The notes: generated by a model not told the origin, from the sequence alone. A DNA stretch of 44,872 bases from Candidatus Nomurabacteria bacterium (GCA_025361085.1 JANYAX010000019.1:1-44872), one strand, 5' to 3'. Counted from the stretch's first letter, positions 1 through 8,514 are shown. A program made the numbers and translations.

Positions 1-35
1 CTGCGCCTTTTGTATTTTCATCTAGAATCTAGAAA

Positions 36-1160
36 TTAGTCCTTCTTTTGATCTTCTAGATATACGAGTGTCATTCTTTGATCTTTTGCTTCAAACAATG
101 TTACTTGGAAGTTATATGTCTTACCAAGTTCCAATGTTTTCTTTAATTTTTCTTCAGAACCGAATCCAGAATTGTGGACGAGTCCAGCAACTCCTTGTTT
201 GATAGAAACGAGAGCTCCGTGTTTGTTGAATTTGATGACAACTCCAGAAACGATATCTCCTTTCTTAAGTGTGTTTTCAAATTCATTCCATGGATTTTCT
301 TTCAAAGCTTTGATTGAAAGAGAGATTTTACCATCTTTGATTTCAATTATTTTTGCTTTGACTTTATCTCCAACTTTGAACATTGTTCGTGGGTCTTCAA
401 CAAGACCCCAATCAATTTCTGATATGTGGACAAGTCCTTCAAGTCCTTCTTCGAGTTTTAAGAATACTCCGAAGTCAACGATGCCGGCGACAACGCATTC
501 AAGTTCCGCACCAACTGTGTATTTACCGACGATTTCTTGTCTCTCTTCAGGATTGTTATCTTTTTCAGAGAAAATAAGTTTACCTTCTTTTGGAAGAGCA
601 GAAATCATAACTACATTTATACGTTTACCAATAAGGAGTTTCAATGCTTTCAAAATTTTATCTTTATCTGAATCTTCTACGCGAGGGTAGTGGTCACTCT
701 TGAGCTGAGAAGCTGGAAGAAATCCTGCGATGCCTTGCCATTCAAGGATAAGTCCGCCTTTATTTGCTTCTTTGATTGTAAGTTCAAGTGCCTGTTTTGA
801 TTTGATAATTTTTTCTGCTTCACTCCAAATGAGAGCTTGTTTAGCTTCTTTGAGTGACAATTCAACATAACCATCTTCATTATCAGTATCGACAACTTTT
901 GCTTTAACAACATCGCCGATGTTTACTTTTTTGATGATGTCCTTTGCATTTATAAATTCTTTTCCATAAATAATACCTGTTCCGAATGGAGCAAGATCAA
1001 TATACACAGAAGATTTTTGAATCGAAATAACCGGACCTTCAACAAGAGCATCTACTTGCGGTGGAAGCTCTGCTCTGTCTAACATTTTACCGACACTTGA
1101 TAGTTCTATTTTTGCATTTTCTGCAATACTATCTATAACATTTTTTTCATCGTTTTTCAT
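36..1160 (-). CDS. rpsA: 30S ribosomal protein S1 (four S1 domains)
   Basis: This 374-aa protein binds mRNA on the 30S subunit and helps start translation. It reads as four consecutive S1 (OB-fold) repeats: about residues 40-105, 120-200, 215-285 and 300-370. The third carries the typical pattern VGAELECVVAGIVDFGVFLK followed by GLVHISEI, and the fourth has GDIVSGVVIKF. The E. coli protein has six repeats; four-repeat forms are common in other bacteria. The ATG at 1160 is preceded on the minus strand by an A/T-rich stretch with no Shine-Dalgarno, and by a long leader that holds a terminator-like hairpin (see 1238-1332). Related families of S1-repeat proteins exist, but position and repeat number favour RpsA. 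Confidence 0.9.
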   Translation of the reverse strand: MKNDEKNVIDSIAENAKIELSSVGKMLDRAELPPQVDALVEGPVISIQKSSVYIDLAPFGTGIIYGKEFINAKDIIKKVNIGDVVKAKVVDTDNEDGYVELSLKEAKQALIWSEAEKIIKSKQALELTIKEANKGGLILEWQGIAGFLPASQLKSDHYPRVEDSDKDKILKALKLLIGKRINVVMISALPKEGKLIFSEKDNNPEERQEIVGKYTVGAELECVVAGIVDFGVFLKLEEGLEGLVHISEIDWGLVEDPRTMFKVGDKVKAKIIEIKDGKISLSIKALKENPWNEFENTLKKGDIVSGVVIKFNKHGALVSIKQGVAGLVHNSGFGSEEKLKKTLELGKTYNFQVTLFEAKDQRMTLVYLEDQKKD

Positions 1161-1185
1161 AATAATTTTTCCAGTATGATTTAAC

Positions 1186-1217
1186 TAATCTTGCCGAAGC
1201 ATGGCTTCGGTAGATTG
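1186..1217 (-). promoter_or_regulatory. Hairpin in the rpsA leader
   Basis: Read on the minus strand, AATCT + CCGAAG pairs with CTTCGG + AGATT around a short CCATG-like loop, about 30 nt upstream of the rpsA start codon. It lies between a terminator-like hairpin (1238-1257) and the gene. A role in S1 autoregulation is possible but is inference. Confidence 0.4.
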
Positions 1218-1237
1218 GCCATATCCCTTCTGGCACT

Positions 1238-1257
1238 AAAAAAACCGCGTTTCGCGG
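1238..1257 (-). terminator. Intrinsic terminator-like hairpin upstream of rpsA
   Basis: On the minus strand CCGCG, loop AAA, CGCGG is followed directly by seven T. The U-tract is only on this strand, so the hairpin points toward rpsA. It sits between the promoter at 1339-1367 and rpsA, so it either ends a short RNA or attenuates the rpsA transcript. Confidence 0.6.
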
Positions 1258-1332
1258 CGCAGTTTGAATCTCTTTATATTGTTTGGCTTTCCAAATCAAA
1301 ACAAAGTGTTAAATTCAAACCGAGCTTATAAT
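1238..1332 (-). ncRNA. Candidate leader RNA / small RNA upstream of rpsA
   Basis: Between a minus-strand promoter (1339-1367) and the terminator hairpin lies about 95 nt that can fold. GTTTGAAT (1313-1320 read in reverse) pairs with ATTCAAAC (1262-1269), enclosing a small TTTGG/CCAAA hairpin (1282-1295), followed by the terminator. No ORF of note is present. It may be an attenuator controlling rpsA or an independent small RNA; nothing in the sequence identifies a known family. Confidence 0.4.
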
Positions 1333-1338
1333 ACACTT

Positions 1339-1367
1339 AATATACTACAAAAGGGTATCTTTTGCAA
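1339..1367 (-). promoter_or_regulatory. Sigma-70-type promoter for the rpsA leader
   Basis: On the minus strand TTGCAA (1362-1367) is separated by 17 nt from TATATT (1339-1344). Transcription would start near 1332 and run through the structured leader toward rpsA. Confidence 0.6.
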
Positions 1368-1385
1368 CCCCTCCCCATGAATCCA

Positions 1386-1418
1386 CCCCCAGATAGTGGC
1401 CTTGCCACTATCTGGGGG
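1386..1418. repeat. REP-like palindrome, copy 1
   Basis: Perfect 15-bp arms (CCCCCAGATAGTGGC and its complement) flank the 3-nt loop CTT. It lies 25 nt upstream of the RAYT gene and is the cleanest of four copies in the window (others at 1638, 2143 and 39743). REP-type palindromes are the known substrates of RAYT proteins. Confidence 0.85.
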
Positions 1419-1431
1419 AATTAGCTTGTGA

Positions 1432-1437
1432 TATGAT
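1432..1437 (+). promoter_or_regulatory. -10 box (TATGAT) of the RAYT gene
   Basis: TATGAT ends 6 nt before the ATG at 1444, so the mRNA would start at or next to the start codon. No clear -35 box; the REP palindrome occupies the region just upstream. Confidence 0.45.
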
Positions 1438-1443
1438 ATAAAT

Positions 1444-2169
1444 ATGAGTATAAGAAGACAACCTTTGGTAACAGGGGAAATGTATCATGTATATAACCGT
1501 GGAGTTGATAAAAGAGATATTTTCTCAGACAAGAAGGATATTTATCGTTTTGTCGAAAGTATTAAAGAGTTCAATCGAGAAGATAATATTAAAAGTCTCT
1601 CAAATTTAAGAAAATCAAAAAATATTTCAGAAAATTCCCAGATAGTGGCCTTGCCACTATCTGGAGAGAAGCTAGTTGAAGTTATTGGTTATTGTCTTAA
1701 TCCTAATCATTTTCATTTCATTTTAAAACAAGTCACAGATAACGGTATTTCGAAGTTTATGCACAAACTACAGGGTGGATATTCTTATTATTATAATATA
1801 AAAAATGCTAGATCTGGTTCCTTGTTTCAGGGTAAATTTAAATCACAAATAATTATTGATGAAAATTACTTTAATAAGTTGATAGGATATGTAAATAAAA
1901 ATTATCTAATTCATAATATTCCTCCGAATAAAAACGATTTAGTTTTTTCTGGAGATTTCGAATACGAAAATAATAAATTTAATATTATTTCTAAAAAAGA
2001 AGGCTCGAATATTTTAGAAATTCTAGGTGGTGTTAATAAATTTAAAAAACATTGTGATGAAATAGTCTCGATAGTTAGGGAAGAAAGGGGTTTAAAATCT
2101 CTACTTGAAGATGAGGATTTAAGTGTAATAATTGAAAGTCTTCCAGATAGTGGCAAGGCCTCTATCTGA
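1444..2169 (+). CDS. REP-associated tyrosine transposase (RAYT, Y1_Tnp/IS200-like)
   Basis: A 241-aa single-strand transposase of the HUH/Y1 family. The N-terminus has the RAYT signature G-E-x-Y-H-V-Y-N-R-G (residues 11-20) and the HUH-type motif NPNHFHFILKQ is near residue 93. The probable catalytic tyrosine lies downstream in the segment following FMHKLQGGYSYYYN (about residues 109-118). These enzymes are known to nick and move REP palindromes. One matching palindrome precedes the gene, one lies inside it in frame (residues about 65-75, read as SQIVALPLSGE), and one ends it, supplying the stop codon. The C-terminal third is not recognised. A -10 box 6 nt upstream predicts a leaderless mRNA. 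The ORF is intact, so the element may be active. Confidence 0.85.
   Translation: MSIRRQPLVTGEMYHVYNRGVDKRDIFSDKKDIYRFVESIKEFNREDNIKSLSNLRKSKNISENSQIVALPLSGEKLVEVIGYCLNPNHFHFILKQVTDNGISKFMHKLQGGYSYYYNIKNARSGSLFQGKFKSQIIIDENYFNKLIGYVNKNYLIHNIPPNKNDLVFSGDFEYENNKFNIISKKEGSNILEILGGVNKFKKHCDEIVSIVREERGLKSLLEDEDLSVIIESLPDSGKASI
1638..1664. repeat. REP-like palindrome, copy 2, inside the RAYT CDS
   Basis: Twelve-bp arms CCAGATAGTGGC and complement with loop CTT, identical in the core to copy 1. It is in frame inside the transposase gene, between the N-terminal fold and the HUH motif, and adds roughly nine residues. Confidence 0.85.
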
Positions 2170-2170
2170 G
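2143..2170. repeat. REP-like palindrome, copy 3, at the RAYT stop codon
   Basis: Left arm CCAGATAGTGGC (2143-2154), loop AAG, imperfect right arm with one substitution and an extra base. The loop is the complement of that in copies 1 and 2, so the unit is in opposite orientation. The gene's TGA (2167-2169) lies inside the right arm. Confidence 0.8.
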
Positions 2171-2240
2171 GGGTTTGTGGATTTTGGGGGTTTTATTGCG
2201 TTTTTGGGTTATTTTCCTTTCTTTTTTATTATAGATTTGA

Positions 2241-2246
2241 TATAAT
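2241..2246 (+). promoter_or_regulatory. -10 box (TATAAT) six nt before the MBL-fold gene
   Basis: Perfect TATAAT with the ATG at 2253 only 6 nt after it, which predicts a leaderless transcript. A -35 box is not obvious. Confidence 0.55.
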
Positions 2247-2252
2247 ATATGT

Positions 2253-2879
2253 ATGATTATCACATATTTAGGTAAGCAATTCTTTAAGATTGGACAGGGA
2301 AGTTTAACTATCGCATTTAACCCTATAAGTAAGGACTCAAAATTCGCTTCTTTAGCATCAAAATTCGGTTCCGATATTGCTTTCTCCACCATTAATCATC
2401 CTGATTACAACGGCTTTGATAATGTCTCACATGGCGACAATATTCCTTTTGAGATTAATGGTCCGGGTGATTATGAAATCAAAGATGTTTTTATAAAAGG
2501 AATAATGACAGAAACAACTCTGTCTGGTAAAAAATATATCAACACAATTTATTCTCTTTCGATAGAAAATATTTCACTTTGTTTTTTGGGTGCAATAAAA
2601 GAAGAGAAATTAAGCTCGGCTGTTCGTAGCCAGATTGAGTCACCAGATATTTTATTTGTTCCAATCGGCAATAACGAATTGTTGGGTCCAAGTGAAGCAT
2701 ATAAACTCGCAGTGACGCTTGAGCCTAAAATAATTATTCCGATGGATTACGACGAGAAAACTTTGAAATCTTTTTTGAAAGAAGCAGGACAAGAAAAAGT
2801 AATACCAGTTGAGAAACTTACTATTAAAGCAAAAGAATTAATAGGCAGAGAGGGCGAAATCGTCGTATTATCATCATAA
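2253..2879 (+). CDS. Degenerate metallo-beta-lactamase-fold protein
   Basis: This 208-aa protein looks like the small UPF0173/Lactamase_B_3 type of MBL-fold hydrolase. It starts on the first strand (MIITYLGKQFFKI), has the usual NP.. turn (FNPIS, residues 25-29), a central GPGDYEI, and a late PMDYDE. The metal-binding HxHxDH signature is not intact: the corresponding stretch reads NHPDYNG, leaving at most one histidine and one aspartate. It is therefore probably not a normal di-metal hydrolase. It heads a run of plus-strand genes with gyrA, separated by short gaps. The fold assignment is fairly sure; no substrate can be named. Confidence 0.65.
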   Translation: MIITYLGKQFFKIGQGSLTIAFNPISKDSKFASLASKFGSDIAFSTINHPDYNGFDNVSHGDNIPFEINGPGDYEIKDVFIKGIMTETTLSGKKYINTIYSLSIENISLCFLGAIKEEKLSSAVRSQIESPDILFVPIGNNELLGPSEAYKLAVTLEPKIIIPMDYDEKTLKSFLKEAGQEKVIPVEKLTIKAKELIGREGEIVVLSS

Positions 2880-2893
2880 TTTTATAAATTTAT

Positions 2894-3220
2894 ATGCGTG
2901 CATATATAAAAAAAATGCAAGATAAGCCGGAACATATTCGTAAACAAATATTAGTAATAACTCTTATTATTTCAATGTCTGTGGTGGTATTAATATGGAT
3001 AGGAAGTATTGGATACAGTTTCGGTCATAAAAAAGATGTGGCAAAGGGGAAAGAAGCAGCCCAACCATTTGCACTTCTCGGTCAGTCGATCACAGATACA
3101 GTAAAAAGCATCAGTGCGAGTGTTGGAAGCATCTCATCACCAACAGTAGAACCAAAAGAAGAAGCAGTAGCCACAAAAGAACAACAAATAGATTTAACAC
3201 CAGTAGAACAGCGACAATAA
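2894..3220 (+). CDS. Small single-pass membrane protein upstream of gyrA
   Basis: A 108-aa protein with a charged N-terminus, one hydrophobic segment (about residues 19-44, [20 protein letters not shown]) and a low-complexity, Ser/Glu/Gln-rich tail. The tail probably faces outward. The true start may be the second Met, at 2915 ([11 protein letters not shown]), since the first seven residues look like leader. The stop is 1 nt before the gyrA ATG, so the two are almost certainly co-transcribed. No family recognised; the function is unknown. Confidence 0.6.
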   Translation: MRAYIKKMQDKPEHIRKQILVITLIISMSVVVLIWIGSIGYSFGHKKDVAKGKEAAQPFALLGQSITDTVKSISASVGSISSPTVEPKEEAVATKEQQIDLTPVEQRQ

Positions 3221-3221
3221 T

Positions 3222-5678
3222 ATGGCAAAAGAAAAACCAGAATCAATAGAAATAAAAGAACATATAAACGTAGTGAGTGTAGATATCAGTTCAGAAATGA
3301 AAGAATCGTTCATAGATTATGCGATGTCGGTTATTACTGATCGTGCACTTCCCGATGTTCGTGATGGGTTAAAACCAGTTCATCGAAGAATTTTGTTTGG
3401 CATGTATGAAATGGGTCTCACTTCGACAGCTCGTTTTAGGAAATCTGCTGCTATCGTCGGAGACGTACTCGGAAAATATCACCCACATGGTGATGTTGCG
3501 GTTTATGATTCTATGGTAAACATGGCGCAAGATTTTTCGTATCGATATCCGCTTATTCATGGCCAAGGTAACTTCGGTTCTATTGATGGTGATGGAGCGG
3601 CTGCTATGCGTTATACAGAAGCTAAAATGTCTAAAGTCTCATCACTTTTACTTCTCAATTTAGAAAAAGAAACTGTAGATTTCCGACCAAACTATGACCA
3701 GACAAGAAAAGAGCCAGTGGTTTTGCCTACAGCAGTTCCGAGTCTTATTTTAAACGGAACGCTTGGAATTGCAGTTGGAATGGCCACAAATATTCCACCT
3801 CACAATCTTGCTGAAGTTATCGATGCCACGATTCATCTTATTGATAACAAAGATGCTACGACAGAAGATCTTATGGAATTTATAAAAGGTCCAGACTTTC
3901 CAGTTGGCGGAATTGTGTATGGTCAAGCCGATTTGCTTCATGCGTACTCGACTGGACGTGGAGGAGTTGTGACTCGCGGGGAAGCAGAGATTATTGAGCA
4001 AAAATCTGGAACTTTTCAAATAATAATTACCTCGATACCTTATCGTGTCAATAAATCTGTCCTCATAGAATCAATTGCCTCACTTGTCCAAGAGAAAAAA
4101 CTTGAAGGAGTAAAGGGCTTACGTGATGAATCAACAAAAGATATCCGTGTTGTTATTGACCTAAAGAGTGGAGTCTTCCCGCAAAAAGTTTTGAATTATA
4201 TTTACAAACATACCCAGCTTGAGCAATCTTTCAACTTTAACATTGTTGCACTTGTGGATGGTGTTCCGCAAACTTTGTCGCTCAAGAGCTTACTTTCGGA
4301 ATTCATAGATCATCGAGTTGTAGTTGTTCGTCGCAGAACAGAATACGATTTGCGTAAAGCAAAAGAGCGTGAGCATATTCTTCTAGGACTCAAGAAAGCC
4401 CTTGATCATATCGATAGAGTTATATCGGTTATTCGTGGTTCCAAAGATACAGCTGTTGCCAAGACGAACTTGATGAAAGAATTCAAATTCTCTGAATTGC
4501 AAGCTATCGCTATTCTTGAAATGAAATTGCAAAAGTTGGCTGGCCTCGAACGCAAAAATGTTGAGCTTGAATTAAAAGAAAAACAAGAATTAATCAAAGC
4601 ACTAGAAGCTCTACTTGCAAGCCCAAAGAAAATGATGGCGGTTATTTCAAGCGAACTTATAGATATTAAAGAAAAATACAGTGATGTTCGTCGAACTCGC
4701 ATAATTAAAGGTGGTGCAAAAGCTATAAATGAAGAAGATTTAATTCCTGAAAAAGAATCGGTACTTGTGTTCACAAAAGGTGGCTATGTGAAGCGTACGG
4801 ATCCATCCGAGTATCATATACAGAAGCGTGGCGGTGTCGGAGTTATCGATATCGAGACAAAAGAAGAAGATTTCGTGACAATGCTCGTATCTGCGAATAC
4901 ACATTCTGATCTATTGTTCTTTACCAATTTGGGTAAAGCATATCAAATCAAAATGTATGATATTCCAGAAGGTAAACGTGCGACAAAGGGTAAATCAATC
5001 ATGAACTTCATTTCTCTAAGTGGAGACGAAAAAGTCACTTCTATTTTACCAATTGATAAAGAAACCAAAAAGACGCTTGAGAGTTTGATGATGGTTACTA
5101 AAATGGGGGTTACTAAGAAAGTTGGAGCAGAAAGTTTCAAAGATGTTCGCAGAAGTGGTCTCATCGCTATTAAACTCGATAAAGATGATGAATTACAAGC
5201 AGTTCTTGCTGTCGCAAAGGGTGATGATGTTATGCTTGCGACAACATTAGGACAGTCGATTAGGTTTAAAGAGTCAGACGTACGCGAAATGGGACGTGGT
5301 GCTGGCGGTGTTCGCGCTATCAAGCTCGGCAAGGGTGACTTTGTGATTGGAGTTGATTGTGTTCCTAAGGGTGAGACAAAACTTTCAATACTCACATTGA
5401 GCTCAAATGGTCTCGGCAAGAAAACAAACATCAAAGAATATAAAACTCAAAATCGTGGCGGTTCAGGAATTAAGACTGCGAAGGTTACCACAAAGACAGG
5501 TAAATTAATCGTTGCAAAGATAGTCGGAGAAGAAAATGAAATCATTGCGGTTTCTCAAAAGGGTCAGGTTATAAGGATCAGTCTTGGTTCTGTTCCTACT
5601 TCTGGCCGTCAGACTCAAGGTGTCACTATAATGAAACTTCGTGCGGGAGATAGCATTGCCTCGATAACTTGTCTGTAG
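3222..5678 (+). CDS. gyrA: DNA gyrase subunit A
   Basis: The 818-aa breakage-reunion subunit of gyrase, which with GyrB introduces negative supercoils. The N-terminal domain starts with the conserved [20 protein letters not shown] (residues 32-51), and the catalytic tyrosine is Tyr131 in AAMRYTEAK. The C-terminal half is the beta-pinwheel made of repeated blades, with a GyrA-box-like QKRGGVG near residue 534 that separates gyrase from topoisomerase IV. In the quinolone-determining loop (GDVAVYD) the position of E. coli Ser83 is Val92, while the Asp87 equivalent is kept. Length is close to the family norm. There is no Shine-Dalgarno; the start is 1 nt after the preceding stop. gyrB is not in the window. 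Confidence 0.95.
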   Translation: MAKEKPESIEIKEHINVVSVDISSEMKESFIDYAMSVITDRALPDVRDGLKPVHRRILFGMYEMGLTSTARFRKSAAIVGDVLGKYHPHGDVAVYDSMVNMAQDFSYRYPLIHGQGNFGSIDGDGAAAMRYTEAKMSKVSSLLLLNLEKETVDFRPNYDQTRKEPVVLPTAVPSLILNGTLGIAVGMATNIPPHNLAEVIDATIHLIDNKDATTEDLMEFIKGPDFPVGGIVYGQADLLHAYSTGRGGVVTRGEAEIIEQKSGTFQIIITSIPYRVNKSVLIESIASLVQEKKLEGVKGLRDESTKDIRVVIDLKSGVFPQKVLNYIYKHTQLEQSFNFNIVALVDGVPQTLSLKSLLSEFIDHRVVVVRRRTEYDLRKAKEREHILLGLKKALDHIDRVISVIRGSKDTAVAKTNLMKEFKFSELQAIAILEMKLQKLAGLERKNVELELKEKQELIKALEALLASPKKMMAVISSELIDIKEKYSDVRRTRIIKGGAKAINEEDLIPEKESVLVFTKGGYVKRTDPSEYHIQKRGGVGVIDIETKEEDFVTMLVSANTHSDLLFFTNLGKAYQIKMYDIPEGKRATKGKSIMNFISLSGDEKVTSILPIDKETKKTLESLMMVTKMGVTKKVGAESFKDVRRSGLIAIKLDKDDELQAVLAVAKGDDVMLATTLGQSIRFKESDVREMGRGAGGVRAIKLGKGDFVIGVDCVPKGETKLSILTLSSNGLGKKTNIKEYKTQNRGGSGIKTAKVTTKTGKLIVAKIVGEENEIIAVSQKGQVIRISLGSVPTSGRQTQGVTIMKLRAGDSIASITCL

Positions 5679-5704
5679 AATTTTGATTTTATAACTTATT
5701 AACT

Positions 5705-5732
5705 TTGTTCTTATACGAATTCGCGGTATAAT
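5705..5732 (+). promoter_or_regulatory. Promoter of the 5741 methyltransferase
   Basis: TTGTTC (5705-5710), 16-nt spacer, TATAAT (5727-5732). The start codon follows after 8 nt, so the transcript has at most a nucleotide or two of leader. Confidence 0.6.
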
Positions 5733-5740
5733 ATATAAAC

Positions 5741-6268
5741 ATGTTTACAAATCCAGAACAAAATATTTTACATTTAGGATTGACCGAAGGAATGCGTGTT
5801 GCTGACTTCGGAGCCGGAACCGGATTTTACTCTAAGGCTTGCAGTGAAAAAGTTGGATATACTGGTAAAGTATATGCAATAGAAGTTCAAAAAGAATTAA
5901 TAAAAAAACTCGAAAGTGAAATAAAGAGTTGGGGCATTTCAAATATCGAGTGTGTCTGGGGTAATATCGAGAAAAAACATGGTACCAAGATTTCTGACCG
6001 GAGCATGGACGCGGTTATAATTTCCAATGTTTTATTCCAAGCCGAAGATAAAATCGGCCTCATTGATGAAGCAAAACGTGTTTTGAAACCAGGTGGTCAA
6101 GTTTTGCTTATTGACTGGAGCGATTCTTTTGGTGGCATGGGTACAACTGCCATAAATGTAATTACAGAAAGTATGGCAAAGGAATTATTTGAGAAGAGAG
6201 GATTCAAAATATTAGAAAGTATTTCCACAAGTGAGCACCATTATGGTATAATATTCAAGTATGAGTAA
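5741..6268 (+). CDS. Class I SAM-dependent methyltransferase
   Basis: A 175-aa Rossmann-fold methyltransferase. Motif I is VADFGAGTGFYS (residues 20-31), the acidic end of strand 2 is YAIEVQ (about 46-51), and the post-motif region ends with RVLKPGGQVLLIDW. It resembles UbiE/Methyltransf_11-25 type enzymes, but the substrate cannot be deduced. Its last eight bases overlap the start of the next gene, and it has its own promoter after gyrA. Confidence 0.8.
   Translation: MFTNPEQNILHLGLTEGMRVADFGAGTGFYSKACSEKVGYTGKVYAIEVQKELIKKLESEIKSWGISNIECVWGNIEKKHGTKISDRSMDAVIISNVLFQAEDKIGLIDEAKRVLKPGGQVLLIDWSDSFGGMGTTAINVITESMAKELFEKRGFKILESISTSEHHYGIIFKYE
6247..6252 (+). promoter_or_regulatory. -10 box inside the end of the methyltransferase gene
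   Basis: TATAAT ends 8 nt before the ATG at 6261 and lies within the last codons of the upstream gene. It could give a separate leaderless transcript for the solute-binding-like protein and the pilin run. Confidence 0.45.
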
Positions 6269-7562
6269 TTTCCAGACAATTTTAATCGCGATCTTTTTAT
6301 CATTTGCCGTTTTTGCAGTTCTTATATTCTCGGGAGCAATTAAAATAGGTCAGAAGAGTGATGCCGTTCAAGGCAAAGTTGTTATTTGGGGAACGTTTCC
6401 GAAATCTGTATTTTCACAAGTATTAGAAAATGTAAATTTTAATAATGATAATTTAAGTTTAACCTATGAACAAATAGATAAGTCTGTTTATCAACAAAAA
6501 CTTGTTGAAGCATTCGCGAATGGTGAAGCTCCAGATTTGTATATCGTTACTCCAGATATGCTTTTGAAGAATGATAATTTTATTTATAAAATCCCATATA
6601 CTAGTTATCCTTTGAAAACATTTACTGACGCATATATAGAAGGTGCAAATATTTATCTAGACGGCAAAAATGTTTTGGGTTTTCCACTAGTTGTTGATCC
6701 GATGGTTTTGTATTACAACAAAGATATTCTAATAAACTATGGTATTGTTTATCCTCCAAAAACATGGGATGAATTATATAATATAAATAATTCATTAACC
6801 AAAAGGGATAATGCTGGGACAATAAGTCAGAGCATGATCGCTCTTGGTCAATATGAAAATGTAAACAACGCCGAAGATATATTGGCAACATTACTTATTC
6901 AAAATGGTAATCCTATTGTGGAAAGAGGAAGCGAACCACTCTATTTATCTACGTTGGGTTCTGATCTCTCTAAGTCAAGTATTTCTTCTCTAGAATCTGT
7001 TGCAAGATTTTATATTCAGTTTTCAAATCCATCAAATTCTGCATACTCTTGGAACCGTTCACTTCCAAATTCTTTAGATATGTTTACGAGTGGAAAGCTT
7101 GCTTTTTATTTGGGTAAAGCAAGCGAATTATTTAAAATACAATCCATAAATCCAAACTTAAGTTTTGATGTAACCCAAATTCCACAAATTAAAGATTCTC
7201 CAACAAAACGAACGTTTGGAGATATATATGCTATTGTTTTAAATAAAAAATCAGGTAATTTAAGTTCAGCTTCTAGTGTGGCTAGTATGTTGAGTAAAGG
7301 TGATAATGCAAGTAATCTAAGTAAGGCACTGTCTCTTCCTCCAGCCTCGAAAGTTCTCTTGTCTGCTAAACCAGAAAGTAACGCATATCTATCTACGTTT
7401 TTTGATTCTGCTCTCGCCACACAGTCTTGGCTTGACCCAGATAAAAATAAAAGTGATTTGATATTTAAAGAGTTTATAGAGAATATGTTATCGAACAGCT
7501 TGTCAATTGGTGAGTTATTAAATAAGGCTCAGAATCAACTCCAATTATTATTAACCAAATAA
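6261..7562 (+). CDS. Membrane-anchored extracellular solute-binding-like protein
   Basis: A 433-aa protein with an N-terminal hydrophobic segment (residues 6-28, no lipobox cysteine, so probably an uncleaved anchor) and a family-1 periplasmic-binding-protein-like body. Supporting features are VVIWGTFPKS after the anchor, a GEAPDLYIVTPDML segment, GFPLVVDPMVLYYNKDIL (about residues 134-151) and PPKTWDELY, all typical of sugar-binding lipoproteins. No ABC permease or ATPase gene is nearby; instead five pilin-like genes follow 2 nt downstream. It may therefore serve in surface binding or with the pilin cluster rather than in classical import. The family assignment is good, the role is inference. 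Confidence 0.75.
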   Translation: MSNFQTILIAIFLSFAVFAVLIFSGAIKIGQKSDAVQGKVVIWGTFPKSVFSQVLENVNFNNDNLSLTYEQIDKSVYQQKLVEAFANGEAPDLYIVTPDMLLKNDNFIYKIPYTSYPLKTFTDAYIEGANIYLDGKNVLGFPLVVDPMVLYYNKDILINYGIVYPPKTWDELYNINNSLTKRDNAGTISQSMIALGQYENVNNAEDILATLLIQNGNPIVERGSEPLYLSTLGSDLSKSSISSLESVARFYIQFSNPSNSAYSWNRSLPNSLDMFTSGKLAFYLGKASELFKIQSINPNLSFDVTQIPQIKDSPTKRTFGDIYAIVLNKKSGNLSSASSVASMLSKGDNASNLSKALSLPPASKVLLSAKPESNAYLSTFFDSALATQSWLDPDKNKSDLIFKEFIENMLSNSLSIGELLNKAQNQLQLLLTK

Positions 7563-7564
7563 TT

Positions 7565-8038
7565 ATGATGAAAAAAATATTATCAATTGTGTTTGGATTA
7601 ATGCTAGTTCTATCTCCTACTTTTCGCTTTGTAGAGGCGGTTAGTTTCTCGGGGTTGGTGCCAGAATGTAATACTGGAAAAATGCAAGTAGTACCTGCTC
7701 ATACCGAAACTCAAACTATAGATGGCAAGACAACAACCATAACTGTTCCAACGAGCTATCAATATGAACAGCCATGTGATTTTAATATGGTTATGTCTTT
7801 GATAAATAAAGTAATAAATTTTATCCTTGTTGATTTAGCTACTCCATTATTTGCACTTATTCTCATGTATGTTGGTTGGTTGTATCTTAGTGACATGGGT
7901 AGTGCTGAAAATGTCAAAAAAACAAAAAAAATACTCGGGAATGCTCTAACTGGGTATGTTATTGCCCTCGCAGCTTGGCTTATTGTGAAGACAATTCTAA
8001 GTACTTTGGGTTATAATGGACCATTATTTTTGGGTTAA
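7565..8038 (+). CDS. T4SS-pilin-like two-helix membrane protein, paralogue 1
   Basis: 157 aa with a signal peptide (MKKILSIVFGLMLVLSPTFRFVEA), a short extracellular part with two cysteines, and two hydrophobic helices (about 80-105 and 125-145) split by a charged loop (GSAENVKKTKKIL). This is the layout of VirB2/TrbC-like pilins and of the T4SS_pilin family found in CPR genomes. It is the first of five tandem genes with the same helix-loop-helix plan. Two ATGs at 7565 and 7568 are equally possible starts. Confidence 0.65.
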   Translation: MMKKILSIVFGLMLVLSPTFRFVEAVSFSGLVPECNTGKMQVVPAHTETQTIDGKTTTITVPTSYQYEQPCDFNMVMSLINKVINFILVDLATPLFALILMYVGWLYLSDMGSAENVKKTKKILGNALTGYVIALAAWLIVKTILSTLGYNGPLFLG

Positions 8039-8059
8039 TTATTAATAATAATTTTAAAA

Positions 8060-8503
8060 ATGAAAATTTTAAAAACAAAAAAATACAGCATTTTATCAAA
8101 CATTCTTAAATATAGTTTCATGTTTATTTTGGTTGTTTCAGTTTCCTCACAGGTCTTTGCTGTGGAGCCAGATGTAAGTGGGTCAACCACTCCAGATGTT
8201 TCTGGTTCTGGTATGAATATTACTACCAAGATCGAAAACCCTTTAGGGGACAAAATAACTGACATCCCAAAGTTTATACAAGAAGCGATAAAAATCGTTC
8301 TTACCGTTGGTATACCATTAATCGCTCTTGCTATTATATACACTGGATTTTTGTTTGTAGAGGCTCAAGGTAATCCTGAAAAACTCAGTAAGGCTAAAAA
8401 AGCACTCATATACACTTTAATAGGAGGAGCATTATTACTTGGAGCTTTTGTTATTGCAAATGCAATTGGAGCAACGGTCGATGATATTAAAAAATCAGCA
8501 TAA
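8060..8503 (+). CDS. T4SS-pilin-like two-helix membrane protein, paralogue 2
   Basis: 147 aa: a signal peptide of about 34 residues ending SSQVFA, a Gly/Ser/Thr-rich stretch containing two PDVSG repeats, then two hydrophobic helices (about 75-100 and 115-138) around the loop AQGNPEKLSKAKK. The pattern matches the TrbC/VirB2-like pilin family better than its neighbours do. It lies 21 nt after paralogue 1. It probably forms a membrane-embedded or polymerising subunit; this is inferred from the family. Confidence 0.68.
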   Translation: MKILKTKKYSILSNILKYSFMFILVVSVSSQVFAVEPDVSGSTTPDVSGSGMNITTKIENPLGDKITDIPKFIQEAIKIVLTVGIPLIALAIIYTGFLFVEAQGNPEKLSKAKKALIYTLIGGALLLGAFVIANAIGATVDDIKKSA

Positions 8504-8514
8504 TATATTATTAC

